From contig CM019066.1 in assembly GCA_009667805.1 (NCBI GenBank), positions 120,791,690 to 120,855,689 of the forward strand: a stretch of DNA of 64,000 nucleotides. Reading direction: 5' to 3'. Below are positions 47,001 to 54,860 of the stretch, one piece after another (within the stretch, counting starts at the first letter, position 1; every line of letters begins with the position of its first letter). The notes beneath the pieces were generated by a model, which saw nothing but the letters and a program-made list of their open reading frames with translations, was not told the origin of the DNA and searched no databases. The DNA is from Leptobrachium leishanense (lineage: Eukaryota > Chordata > Amphibia > Anura > Megophryidae). The translations under genes were made by a program, and so were the position numbers.

Positions 47001-50000
47001 GTGCCGTAGATGTGTTAATTTTTCTTTTCATTCGTGCAGGAGATGAAGGTCTTTTTGTTGACAAAGCTGTTCACAAAGCATTCCTTGAGATAAATGAAGA
47101 TGGCGCCGAAGCTGCAGCAGCCACAGGTACTGTATGTTGTGATTTACTGAATATTTTTAGGAAATGCGCAAGGATTTTAAAATAATATCCTGTAAGGTAT
47201 GACTTTTTTTTAAAAAAATGTTTTCTTTTAATCTACTTCTCTAAATTCTAAATATCGTTTATAATTTTATTTATATTTTGATCTGTACTTTTGCATTTAG
47301 TTTGATTTTTGTAGAAATGTTTGCTCCACTGTTCATACTTGCATTTCTTTCTTAAATATAATTTATAAGGAATATGGATAAAGCAACAGGGTTTTCAATG
47401 TAATCTATATATTATTACTCTGTTCTAGCGTTTTACAATCCTACTTGGAGAGCGAGGTTAAAGGAGGCCATCGGGTCTATTCAAAGAAAGGTGAAAATCA
47501 GGAGAATTGGCAGGAGTAGAGAACAATCTAGATCAAATAGCCAATTTGGAAAGTGAGATAAATGGGAGAATTTTGACCTTGAATTTTCACTTCCCCCTAC
47601 CAATTCAGTTTCACCTTTCTTTGAATACACCTGCATATTTTCTCATCCTAATTATCTCCTGCTAAGAATTAGCCAGCTTTTACGTTTCACTGTGTAAAAT
47701 TTGACATAATATTTCCATAAACAGATGTCAAGAAATGTGGATTGGGTGGAAATATTAAATGAACACACTATGCTCAAACAGCAGTGTAAAATTTAGAAAA
47801 AAAAAATCTGCTTGTCCTATGGACTACAGAGGTAACCCAATCTACTTGACCTGATAAGAAATAAAGTTCGCAAAATAGCATTAGGTCTTCATTCTTTACC
47901 ACATAGAGAACAAACACAGATGAGTATTTAACAAGAATTTTTTTGTCATTTGCATTCACTCCTGTGGCTCCATGCAAAGCAAAACAGAGGTTTTGGTTTA
48001 CTTGAATGGCCATTAAAGTGTAAGCTCACTTGCCACGTCCCAGCACCTCTGGTCAGGCGTGTACCTAATGAAACCAAGCTGCTTTTTAAGCAACCTCATA
48101 TGCTCATGCTGCTTTTCAGTCATGAGAAAAACTGGTGGGTTTTCATTTATACCTTCAACGGGGACAATTCCACTTTGGGATAAAAAAAAAAAATACGGAA
48201 TAAGGTCAGCAGCAAAAATATCACATGGCTGAGAATACAACAAATATACACCTGTACAGATGAGTAGGTTAAATACAATTCTTATTGCATTGCAGTTTAC
48301 TCACAGTTTACTCTACAAACCACACATTACCATAATGTGCCCTGTGTATGAGCATATCACAGAGTTTGCCGCAGCAATTAAATTCACAGTAATGTGTGCT
48401 GTGTATGAGTGAATCACAGAGCTCCATAGCAGTCAAACTCAAACTATAATGCTGTTTATTAATTTAATAATGTAATTAAAATAAACTTATTTATTAAATG
48501 AAAGTGTATATACCAAAATACAGTATATTATTAAAATGTATTTAAAATTATAATGGTTAAATATATTAAAATCTTTAAAAAAAAAAATGAGTGCAGCTGC
48601 ATTTTTATCTTTAAGAACAAAAGAAAAAGAGAAAATAAATAATATATATTCTATTATATTCTACTTTTTTACATTTCCACATTATATCATTGGAAAGGCC
48701 AGACTCTGGGCTTTTCAATGATAACTCAATGGCTCTTGTAGGACAAATGGGTACAGAGATGCAGGGGTCCAAAGGACCTGGGCATCTCCTATGTGATTCT
48801 CCAGTTGGAATCCCCATTTGTGACGTCATTGCACGCATGTGCGTGGACTCCCACGGCCTGGGGGCAACACCACACCAAGGGCTGTGCTGACATGACATGC
48901 TGAAGCCCTGGCCCGAGCCAGTTCGGCACCGTGCAAGGTCACAGGACGGGTACGGAGCATCCTCTGCCATTGGTAGGGAATCCCCAGTACACTCTATGCA
49001 CATTCACACAGTGCAGGGGTCTTCAGGATACCAGGAAGCACTTGGTGCTCAGTGCACAAGTGTGCTGAGCAGCCAGAGGAATCACCTGTGTCCTCTCCTT
49101 TTTGGGGGGCAAAAAAATGTAAAGCCATACTGCTTTTCCACAGCAGGGCTAAATTTTAAGGAAAAAAAGACACCTGCCTGGCGCCCGTAACTGCATGTCC
49201 CAGGCGATATGATTTGTGCAGCCCTGCTCAAACCAGTAATCCCTGCTGACCTGACCCATGTTTGTTCTTTTTAATTTGGCCATGGTGGCTAGCGTGTCCC
49301 ATTAACAAAGTTAATTTTCAAACTACGGGCACATTTGTCCTTTAAACTGTATTTTTTTTTTTTCTTTCTTGCCAGCAGTGTTTCGGTTAAGTGCGTGGCT
49401 GCCTGCAGGTGACATTTCTGCCTCCTGGCTAAACCGTTTAAACTCCACAATGCATATTAATATTTAACACCGATGAAATGGAGAGTTTAAATATTTTAAA
49501 TGTATTTTGTTGCTTGTTTGCAGGAATGATTGCCAGCAGCAGAATGGCAGTGCTGTATCCTCAGGTTATCTTTGATCATCCATTCTTCATCTGCATTAGA
49601 AATCGCAAAACTGGTAAGCTATATTCAATTTTTGTTCAGTTTGGGTAAGTTTTGAGAAATATTTCAACGTACTATTTAGACGGTTTGTAGTTAAAGGAAC
49701 ACTCTAGCCAACAGGATCATGCCACCACCTGGACAGCTGTCAGTCAACTTGCATTTGTCGGCTTTCTGTGGTTGAGGTTGGGAATGTACAGCTCTGTACA
49801 TTCCTGTCACGTTTCCACATCGTAGCCAGGCCCCCTACTTCTTGCAAACTCTCATTGTTGTTCTAGTGTTTACCCCCAACCCTGTAATCTGTATAGAGTT
49901 AGAAGGCTATTCAAATACCTTTCTCCCAGTTGCAGTGGTCTCTCTTGTGTCAGTATTTCTGTCTTGTCATCTCCTGCTCTGGTTCTGCATACTGTGTGCT

Positions 50001-53000
50001 GGGTTCTGCATAATGCAGAAAGCCACATACCTGCCTAAAGGGCTTAACAGCACTCAGTACCAAGGGCACTTCTTGGTACTGCCTGGGACGTTTGTGACAA
50101 TATCCTGAAGCCCCCAATGAAGCCTGCAGGTATGTGTGCTATGCTTAACTCTATGCTGCACTTGGTGCTTAACATGCTAAGGGAGCTGCAGAGGTTAATG
50201 GAGTCTCTGGACTTATCACCTGCTGAACTTAACGATGTAGCACCACTCAGCAGAACCTGTACTCCCATGTCTGAGAAAAAGAGGCGCAGGCTGTATAATC
50301 TTTGCTTCTTCTGTGCGGCTCCAAGCCACACTATTTCGGTATGTCCAAAAAGGCCTTTCCGACAGTCTCAGCCCTCCTTTATCTGTTCAGAGTGGTGAGA
50401 GTTTAGTGTCTCAGTCTGGCAGGAAGCCCACTGTTCCCATGTCTCACAGTGGAGCTGCTGGTTCCAGTTCTGGCAATGTGCCATTTCCCTCCACGTTTAG
50501 TGCTGTGCCAACTGTGCCCACATCCCACAATGGAGCTGCTGGTTCCAAGTCTGGCAGTAAAGCTATCCTGTCTCGCTCTGGTGTGCCAAGGGTTTCTAAA
50601 GTTGGCAGTAGAACTGCCCTGTCTCGCTCTGGCAGTGCGCTCTGAGACTGGCGGCAAGGCCACTAACCAGAACTCGCAGTTGGTCAGATGATGCCAGATC
50701 CAAGTCTGAGGTCAGACTTCCTACACCGTCCAGATTTAGGCAAAACCACTCTAGGGTAACCAAGTCTGAGGAGGAAGTTGCTGATACAGACAAAATGGCC
50801 GAGCCTGTGGAGGTGATACCCACTGAGCTTACTGCCTATGCTCCTGAGGAACCTATGGAGGTTGTGCCCGTAATAGCATCCCGCATCAAGCCTCTCCAAA
50901 CGGCCAGACACCCCAATGGTGGCCCAGGGCGAGGTAAAGGCGTTCACCAGAAACTTCCTGTATATGCTGTCGTGTCAGATGGCCTTGTGGTACCTGTATC
51001 TGATATGGCAGCTTATGAAAAGCAAATACTGTCTGGAGTCCCCTGCATATTAGTACAGGTTGTCTCATGTACAGACCCTCCAGCACATAGAAACCACCCA
51101 TTACTAATCCCCTTGTCATAGGATCTGTCATGGTATCTAGCCCGGTTCTCGAGGATTGTGTGCAGGCATCCAATACAGTCATGCCTGGTTCTGGCGATAT
51201 GCGAGTCATGTCTGGTTCTGGCGATGTAGCACCAGTGCCAGTATTCTTCAGCAGTGTCCAATGTGGCTAAACCCAGCACTGGGTCTGATGTTGCCCAACC
51301 CCGCGTTGGGTCCGAGAAAGCTAAACCTGCCAGTACCCATGCTGTTGCCATGCCTTATGCTGAGATCATCTCTTCCAAGTCTCGGTCCAGAAGGAGACGT
51401 AACAAGGTGACCAGCTCTAGTCTACCTGGTGGGGCAAATACTATAGTCAAGATGACTGGTTCTAGTGCCCCCAAGCCCAGTCCTGTTCCTGAGGGTTACT
51501 TCCAGATGCCTTCTGGGATAGTAATCCATGAGAAATATTTAACAGTGTTCATGAATGACCCGGAAGCCTGGCGTGTCCTAGAGGAGGAAACTGATGAGTC
51601 AGAATGGGAACAGGACTCTGACATAAAAAATGTCTTACTATTCATATCTTGATTTTTGCCATATTTTTGTTTCTTTGGTTGAGCGTCCAGTGGCCGCTCT
51701 TTGAGGGGCGATACTGTCACGTTTCCACATCGCAGCCACGCCCCCTGGTGGTGAGAGTGACGCTCAGCAGCTCTTGTGAGTTTTTGGGCTAGCCTCTGCA
51801 GACCATCTCGCCTGTGGCTGGTAGTCTGTGGTCACATGACCAGCCCTGATAGAGAATATACAGTTGTGTTCAAAATTATTCAACCCCCACTGAAATTGAG
51901 TGTTTTGGCCAGTTTGACATTGATTTTGATCATTCAGTCATCTTGCTTACAATTAAATCAAAGAGGCACGTGTAGGTCAGACAAATATAACATAACATTT
52001 ATAATGAAATAACCACAAATGTCTTTTCTGTGCTCACATCATTATCAGTTTTATTCAACCCCCAAGTGACATTCAATCTTAGTACTTAGTACAACATCCT
52101 TTTACAGTTATAACAGCTTTTAAATGTGAAGCATAGCTTGACACAAGTGTCTTGCAGCGATCTACGGGTATCTTCGCCCATTCGACATGGGCAAAAGCCT
52201 CCAGTTCAGTCACATTCTTAGGCTTGCGCACTGCAACTGCTTTTTTTAAGTCCCACCAGAGGTTCTCAATCGGATTTAAGTCAGGTGACTGCGATGGCCA
52301 CTCCAAAATGTTCCAGCCTTTAATCTGCAACCATGCTCTAGTGGACTTGGAGGTATGCTTGGGATCATTGTCCTGTTGAAAGGTCCAACGTCTCCCAAGC
52401 CTCAGGTTTGTGACGGACTGCATCACATTGTCATCCAATATCTCCTGGTACTGAAGAGAATTCATGGTAACTTGCACACGCTGAAGCTTCCCTGTACCTG
52501 CAGAAGCAAAACAGCCCCAAAGCATGATTGACCCCCCGCCATGCTTCACAGTAGGCAAGGTGTTCTTTTCTTCATAGGCCTTGTTCTTCCTCCTCCAAAC
52601 ATAGCGTTGATCCATGGGCCCAAACAGTTCCAATTTTGTTTCATCAGTCCACAGAACACTATCCCAAAACTTCTGTGGTTTGTCCACATGACTTTTGGCA
52701 TACTGCAGTCGACTCTTCTTATTCTTTGGAGACAGCAAGGGGGTGCGCCTGGGAGTTCTGGCATGGAGGCCTTCATTACGCAGTGTGCGCCGTATTGTCT
52801 GAGCTGAAACTTCAGTGCCCACATCTGACAAATCTTTTCTCAGTTCCTCAGCAGTCACACGGGGACTTTACTCCACTCTACGCTTCAGGTAGCGCACAGC
52901 AGTCGAAGTCAGCATCTTCTTTCTGCCACGACCAGGTAGCGTTTCAACAGTGCCCTTTGCCTTGAATTTGCCAATGATGCTTCCTATGGTCTCTCTTGGT

Positions 53001-54493
53001 ATGTTTAACATCGTTGCAATCTTCTTATAGCCATTGCCCTTCCTGTGAAGAGTAATCACCTCTTCTCTTGTCTTCCTGGACCATTCTCTTGACTTCACCA
53101 TGTTTGTAACCACACCAGTAAATGTCTAGAAGGAGCTGAGTATCACAGTCATTTTAAAGCTGCCTAATTGGTGCTTATTATGCTTTATTGCTGCTCCGTG
53201 ACATCCACAGGTGTTTTCAATACCTGATTGAAAACACTTGAATGAACCTCTGTTCTTCAGAGTGGTGGTCTTTAAGGGGTTGAATAATTGTGTTAATGAA
53301 GAATTCACAAAATAAACATTTACTACTGTATTACAAAACCAATTGATGTCATTTTAGTTGCATATGGTTCTTTAAAAAGTCCTTGTAAGATTTCATTCTG
53401 AATACAATTACAAATGTACACTAAATTCCCTAAAACCCTTTACAGCATTGGGGGTTGAATAATTTTGAACACAACCTTCTATATCTATATATCTCTATCC
53501 AGCAGTGGGTCAGATCCTTGTTTCAGGATAGGTCTTCCGTACTGAGTGCTGCATCTGTGATTTTGGTTCTCTTATTCTGTGTATGATTATTGGCGTGTCT
53601 TCTGGATATTCTCTGGTCTGCTCCTTGGAACCTGTATTTGATATTCTGTGTATGACTTCGGCTTGTATGACTTGATCTTCTGGCTCCTGATCCCCGGTTT
53701 CTGGCTGACCTCCTCTCTGGCGTTTTAGCCCTGTCTATTCCCTGACATTTCTAGTATATTCCTGTTCAGGTTCTGTATGTCCTGTTTTGTGTATCTAATC
53801 CAGCAGCATATTGCAGAATATATTCGAGGCCAGCTAAAGGACCTCTTTTTCTAGTTTAGGGCCTGTATTACTGCTGGGTATGTATTTGTGGTACTTCTTG
53901 CAAACCCTCGTTGTTGTTCTAGTGTTTACCCCCAACCCTGTAATCTGTGTAGAGTTAGAAGGCTATTCAAAGACCTTTCTCACAGTTGCAGTGGTCTCTC
54001 TTGTGTCAGTATTTCTGTCCTGTCATCTCCTGCTCTGGTTCTGCATACTGTGTGCTGGGTTCTGCATCATGCAGAAAGCCACATACCTGCCTAAAGGGCT
54101 TAACAGCACTCAGTACCAAGGGCGCTCCTTGGCATCTGCCTGGGACGTTCGTAACAATTCCAGACCAAACAGTGGCTCTCAATGCACTCGCTTTAAGAAC
54201 CAGTTGGATTAGCTACCACTGGAGTGTTCCACCCCCTTCCTCAGCTTTAGTGGACGTTGGGAGTTCTAGACCAATGGTGAGGAAGTCTGGCCCATAAAAG
54301 GTGAGTATTCATGTGTACTCCCCTTTTTTGAGCCCCCCCCCACCCCACAGTTTAAGTTCTAAGAATGTTATTTAAGTATTTAATCAATCTTCTGTTAATT
54401 TTTCATTTTATTCTAGGTTCTGTCTTGTTTATGGGAAGAGTCATGCACCCAGAGGCACTGAATTCCGGGGGCCATGATTTTGAAGAGCTGTAA
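28830..54493 (+). CDS. SERPINI1: Neuroserpin (serpin family I member 1), eight coding exons
   Basis: Secreted neuronal serine-protease inhibitor; in mammals its main target is tissue plasminogen activator. Joined exons are 28830-29079, 31033-31263, 33224-33418, 36078-36282, 43733-43830, 47040-47126, 49524-49613 and 54417-54493, giving 1233 nt and 410 residues, equal to the human length. Every intron is GT-AG and phases match at each junction. Residues 1-18 look like a signal peptide; the serpin fold fills the rest. The hinge ([12 protein letters not shown], ending at Gly356) and P1-P1' Arg362-Met363 are conserved, so an inhibitory serpin of trypsin-like specificity is expected. The C-terminal HDFEEL tail, a sorting/retrieval-type signal in mammals, is intact. 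The N157 glycosylation sequon is kept, while positions 321 (Asp) and 401 (N-S-G) lack sequons known in human. Trp154 is replaced by Cys. No disabling change is seen. Confidence 0.97.
29080..31032 (+). other. SERPINI1: SERPINI1 intron 2
   Basis: Holds a Harbinger-like element (29520-30140) and a T-run of about 22 at 30788-30810. 29100-29515 and 30150-31030 show nothing else recognisable. Confidence 0.7.
29520..30140. mobile_element. Harbinger-like element, GGGTTATTCA family
   Basis: Begins GGGGTTATTCAAAGAGAG; inner blocks GGCAATTCGCCAAATC, CCTGGTTTTTGGTGGTTTCG and ATGGCAGGTTTAAGCAGGCG are shared with 32029, 56162 and 63075. The right end is decayed near CGCCGAATGAAAGTC. Confidence 0.65.
31033..31263 (+). 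CDS. SERPINI1: SERPINI1 exon 3
   Basis: Acceptor TCTAAG ends at 31032; donor A|GTACGT starts at 31264. It encodes residues 84 (split Gly) to 161 (split Asn). It contains the conserved [10 protein letters not shown] and [13 protein letters not shown] blocks and the N157-H-T sequon. Codon 154 is TGC (Cys) where human neuroserpin and most serpins have Trp, a one-base change from TGG. Confidence 0.95.
31506..31941. mobile_element. Harbinger-like MITE, TTA-flanked
   Basis: Ends GGCTAGGGACAGATGAGCGC and, inverted, GGCTAGGGTCAGACTGAGGC. TTA at 31503-31505 and 31942-31944. CpG-rich interior (GTACGTCGATGCGTGCGCAC) against AT-rich flanks. Confidence 0.8.
32029..32641. mobile_element. Harbinger-like element, GGGTTATTCA family
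   Basis: GGGTTATTCACTAACC left end; the right end, inverted, is AGGGTATATTCACATAGG. Inner CGAAATGCCCTGATTTG and AGGTTTAAACAGGTGAATCC match the family. Confidence 0.7.
32980..33154. mobile_element. hAT-type MITE, perfect 8-bp duplication, next to exon 4
   Basis: Ends CAGTGTTTCTTAAAC / GTTTAAGAAACACTG (one arm differs by a base). Flanks TGCTAGAT at 32972-32979 and 33155-33162 are identical. Ends 69 bp before exon 4, leaving a short space for the branch point and pyrimidine tract. Confidence 0.92.
33224..33418 (+). CDS. SERPINI1: SERPINI1 exon 4
   Basis: Acceptor CTGGCAG ends at 33223 after a T/C-rich tract; donor G|GTAAGT is consensus. It encodes residues 161-226, including the highly conserved [19 protein letters not shown] stretch typical of inhibitory serpins and of neuroserpin in particular. 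A hAT MITE ends only 69 bp upstream of the exon. Confidence 0.96.
34613..35283. mobile_element. 671-bp non-autonomous DNA element
   Basis: Inverted ends GGGGCCCTATTACAATGTTC / CATTCATAGC-side TGTAATATGGCCC. Interior has GAGGTGAGTAT (a cryptic donor-like site in the sense direction) and a T-run at 35168-35180. Relatives at 26040 and 34195. Superfamily not decided. Confidence 0.7.
35783..35960 (-). mobile_element. L2-like LINE 3' end, minus strand
   Basis: Reverse complement of 6270-6447: TATTTATTTATAAAGGATTT, then GTCCTGGGTTCAAGAACATT, and GATATTAAAAAACAACACAA through AGAAAATAAATATGTAGG. Confidence 0.85.
36078..36282 (+). CDS. SERPINI1: SERPINI1 exon 5
   Basis: Acceptor GTTTTAG ends at 36077; donor AG|GTAGGT at 36283. 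It encodes residues 226-294, with the near-invariant [20 protein letters not shown] block and the segment [11 protein letters not shown] ending the exon. The phase changes from 1 to 2 here and back to 1 after exon 6, as the reading frame requires. Confidence 0.96.
36910..37040. mobile_element. 131-bp palindromic MITE, copy 2
   Basis: GGGCCCTATTCCGACCCTGG and inverted GGCCCCTAATCTGGACCTTG; same length and layout as 15063-15193. Flanks CTA / TTA. Confidence 0.8.
37925..38059. mobile_element. hAT-type MITE, perfect 8-bp duplication
   Basis: Ends CAGGGATGTCCAAACTCCGG and its exact complement; arms of about 55 bp including TGAACTACAACTC. Flanks TCTTAGAA at 37917-37924 and 38060-38067 are identical. 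135 bp. Confidence 0.95.
39255..39542. repeat. Inverted-repeat element with ~40-bp arms
   Basis: CCTTTTAAAATTCATTGAAT and TATCACCAGAGTAGAAAA on the left mirror TACTCTGGTGATCATG and CGAATTTTAAAAGG on the right. Middle contains CTTTGTCAAGCTTGG..AAAACGTTG. Probably a MITE; no clear duplication. Confidence 0.7.
39650..39716. repeat. Short minisatellite, 20-bp units
   Basis: CCGTCCAGCCCCCTGACCC repeated about 3.5 times. Confidence 0.9.
40268..40323. repeat. 56-bp near-perfect palindrome without spacer
   Basis: Two 28-bp arms meet at AAAGGCCTTT with one mismatch. ATTTATTAATTG..CAATTAATAAAT at the ends. Confidence 0.95.
42625..43145 (+). mobile_element. Internally deleted Tc1/mariner element
   Basis: Ends CACTAGTGGCCAAAATTGTG and GGCCACCAGTG (inverse with changes) at TA (42623-42624, 43146-43147). 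521 bp, so about two thirds of a full element is missing. Confidence 0.85.
42685..42924 (+). pseudogene. Tc1/mariner transposase C-terminal remnant
   Basis: Encodes [15 protein letters not shown], the block with the third catalytic residue, and a C-terminal tail with [17 protein letters not shown] at 42844-42846 breaks it. The DNA-binding part and the first two catalytic residues are deleted. Confidence 0.8.
43733..43830 (+). CDS. SERPINI1: SERPINI1 exon 6
   Basis: Acceptor GCTTATAG ends at 43732; donor G|GTAAGG at 43831. It encodes residues 294-327 ([20 protein letters not shown] then [13 protein letters not shown]). Residue 321 is Asp where human neuroserpin has a glycosylated Asn, so this sequon is absent. 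It was found by frame, phase and family similarity; it is too short to stand out as an open frame. Confidence 0.93.
44895..45015. repeat. Two tandem ~60-bp units
   Basis: CACAGCAATAAAGCTCACAG then TAATGTG and GTGTGTATGAGCGTATCACA recur twice. The same unit pair appears at 48325-48450 and inside the hAT MITE at 23075, so all three are probably insides of related MITEs. Confidence 0.75.
45152..45435. mobile_element. Harbinger-like MITE, TAA-flanked
   Basis: GGCCGGGGTCAGACGAGTGT and inverted GGCCCATGTCAGTCAAGTGC; TAA at 45149-45151 and 45436-45438. Same family as 2790-3621. Confidence 0.8.
47040..47126 (+). CDS. SERPINI1: SERPINI1 exon 7 (hinge of the reactive loop)
   Basis: Acceptor TCGTGCAG ends at 47039; donor G|GTACTG at 47127. 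It encodes residues 327-356: [18 protein letters not shown] then the alanine-rich hinge [11 protein letters not shown]. Small residues in the hinge are needed for loop insertion, so the protein should be inhibitory. Confidence 0.95.
47470..47632. mobile_element. Family A palindromic MITE, copy 5
   Basis: GGGTCTATTCAAAGAAAGGT, then GGAGAATTGGCAGGAGTAGA on the left; CAATTCAGTTTCACCTTTCT and TTGAATACACC on the right. Confidence 0.8.
48325..48450. repeat. Two tandem ~60-bp units, second locus
   Basis: ACCATAATGTGCCCTGTGTA, then TGAGCATATCACAGAG, repeated once with AATTCACAGTAATGTGTGCT. Confidence 0.7.
49524..49613 (+). CDS. SERPINI1: SERPINI1 exon 8 (reactive-centre P1-P1')
   Basis: Acceptor TTTGCAG ends at 49523; donor G|GTAAGC at 49614. 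It encodes residues 356-386, [20 protein letters not shown] then [10 protein letters not shown]. The scissile bond Arg362-Met363 is as in human. A long LTR retroelement lies in the intron that follows. Confidence 0.95.
49805..50099 (+). repeat. 5' LTR, internally deleted
   Basis: 295 bp. Matches the 3' LTR at both ends but jumps from GCCAGGCCCCC straight to TACTTCTTGCAAACTC. It lacks about 530 bp present in the 3' LTR (51747-51860 plus 53479-53891, not counting the Tc1). Confidence 0.88.
50117..51652 (+). pseudogene. Gag-like ORF with CCHC zinc knuckle, frameshifted
   Basis: From ATG 50117 a 93-residue frame has a leucine-rich helical N-terminus, a basic stretch (KKRRR) and a CCHC zinc knuckle C63-x2-C66-x4-H71-x4-C76, the nucleic-acid binding motif of retroelement Gag. 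Reading continues after shifts through a Ser/Gly/Ala-rich repeat region (about 50400-50645), a charged Pro/Glu-rich part (50650-51110), S-G-S-G-D repeats (about 51185-51235) and a C-terminal acidic tail ending at 51652. Frameshifts or stops lie near 50400, 50645, 51100 and 51245. The knuckle at the N-terminus followed by a long disordered region is unusual. No known protein recognised beyond the knuckle. Confidence 0.6.
51861..53478 (-). mobile_element. Tc1-type transposon inside the 3' LTR
   Basis: Left end CAGTTGTGTTCAAAATTATT then CAACCCCC at TA (51859-51860); right end GGGGGTTGAATAATTTTGAA then CACAAC, with the last bases changed. About 1618 bp, coding on the minus strand. Confidence 0.92.
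52079..53101 (-). pseudogene. Tc1-type transposase with a single in-frame stop
   Basis: ATG at 53101 ([20 protein letters not shown]) to the stop at 52079: 341 codons in one frame, the normal Tc1 size. One TAA at 52868-52870 (codon 78) separates the N-terminal helix-turn-helix domain ([18 protein letters not shown]) and GRGRKK linker from the rest. The catalytic triad is present: Asp in VLWTDETK, Asp in QQDNDPKH, Glu in LNPIENLW. Apart from the stop it looks intact. Confidence 0.92.
54417..54493 (+). CDS. SERPINI1: SERPINI1 exon 9, terminal coding part
   Basis: Acceptor TATTCTAG ends at 54416. It encodes residues 386-410, [20 protein letters not shown] then FEEL and a TAA stop at 54491-54493. 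FMGRVMHP is the usual serpin C-terminal strand. The HDFEEL tail is neuroserpin-specific. N401 is followed by S-G, so the human sequon at this site is missing. Confidence 0.95.
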
Positions 54494-54860
54494 ATATTAC
54501 TATGTGATCACAAAAACAATAAGCACATATTTAACTAATATTACACTTGATGTTTGTTATGCAGATGTTCTTTTTTCCTTGACTGTTCAAAATTCTTCCT
54601 GCATTTTGTTTTTTTAAACAATTAAGTCACACAGGCTCTATTCCCAAAGTATTCTTTTTTTTTTTATTGCTGTTTTGTGACTGTCGTGAAGGCTGCCAAA
54701 TAAAGTTGTACACGTTTTAAAAATATCTATTTACATAACATATATTTTTGTTAGTGTTTATTGTCCTGAGATTATAAAGTAAGTGTCTAATTTGCAACCT
54801 AGTGAGAGATACTGTAAATTGTGTTTTTGTGTTTTTTCGTTGTGTTGTGCAATAAAATTG
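54494..54860 (+). other. SERPINI1: SERPINI1 3' UTR with candidate polyadenylation signals
   Basis: AT-rich sequence after the stop. AATAAA occurs at 54699-54704 and again at 54851-54856, each followed by T/GT-rich sequence. Which one is used cannot be decided from sequence; the end given is an estimate. Confidence 0.55.

Larger units (their letters stand above)
43831..47039 (+). other. SERPINI1: SERPINI1 intron 6
   Basis: Contains tandem units at 44895 and a Harbinger-like MITE at 45152. Near 44763 (TAGGGCTGCACATC) a hAT-like end may begin, but its partner was not found. 43840-44760 and 45440-47030 hold nothing else recognisable. Confidence 0.65.
47127..49523 (+). other. SERPINI1: SERPINI1 intron 7
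   Basis: Contains a family A MITE (47470) and tandem units at 48325-48450. 47130-47465, 47640-48320 and 48460-49520 show no gene. Confidence 0.65.
49805..54156 (+). mobile_element. LTR retroelement, same strand as SERPINI1
   Basis: Direct repeats start TGTCACGTTTCCACATCG and end in GTGACA/GTAACA. The 5-bp target duplication ATTCC (49800-49804 and 54157-54161) is perfect. Between the repeats lies a 1.6-kb internal region with a gag-like frame and no protease, reverse transcriptase or integrase. A purine-rich GAGGGGCGATAC precedes the 3' LTR. Long terminal repeats differ at roughly 5% of shared positions by eye, so it is not recent. Ty3-like, ERV or other origin cannot be decided. Confidence 0.88.
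51715..54156 (+). repeat. 3' LTR, split by a Tc1 element
   Basis: TGTCACGTTTCCACATCGCA at the start; ends GGGACGTTCGTAACA. Without the Tc1 insert (51861-53478) it is about 824 bp. Confidence 0.85.
49614..54416 (+). other. SERPINI1: SERPINI1 intron 8
   Basis: Almost wholly occupied by an LTR retroelement (49805-54156). Outside it, 49620-49800 and 54165-54410 look unique. Confidence 0.85.

Noticed and set aside
50313..50947. Minus-strand frames opposite the gag-like region
   Set aside because: Shadows of the repetitive coding frame of the LTR element on the plus strand.
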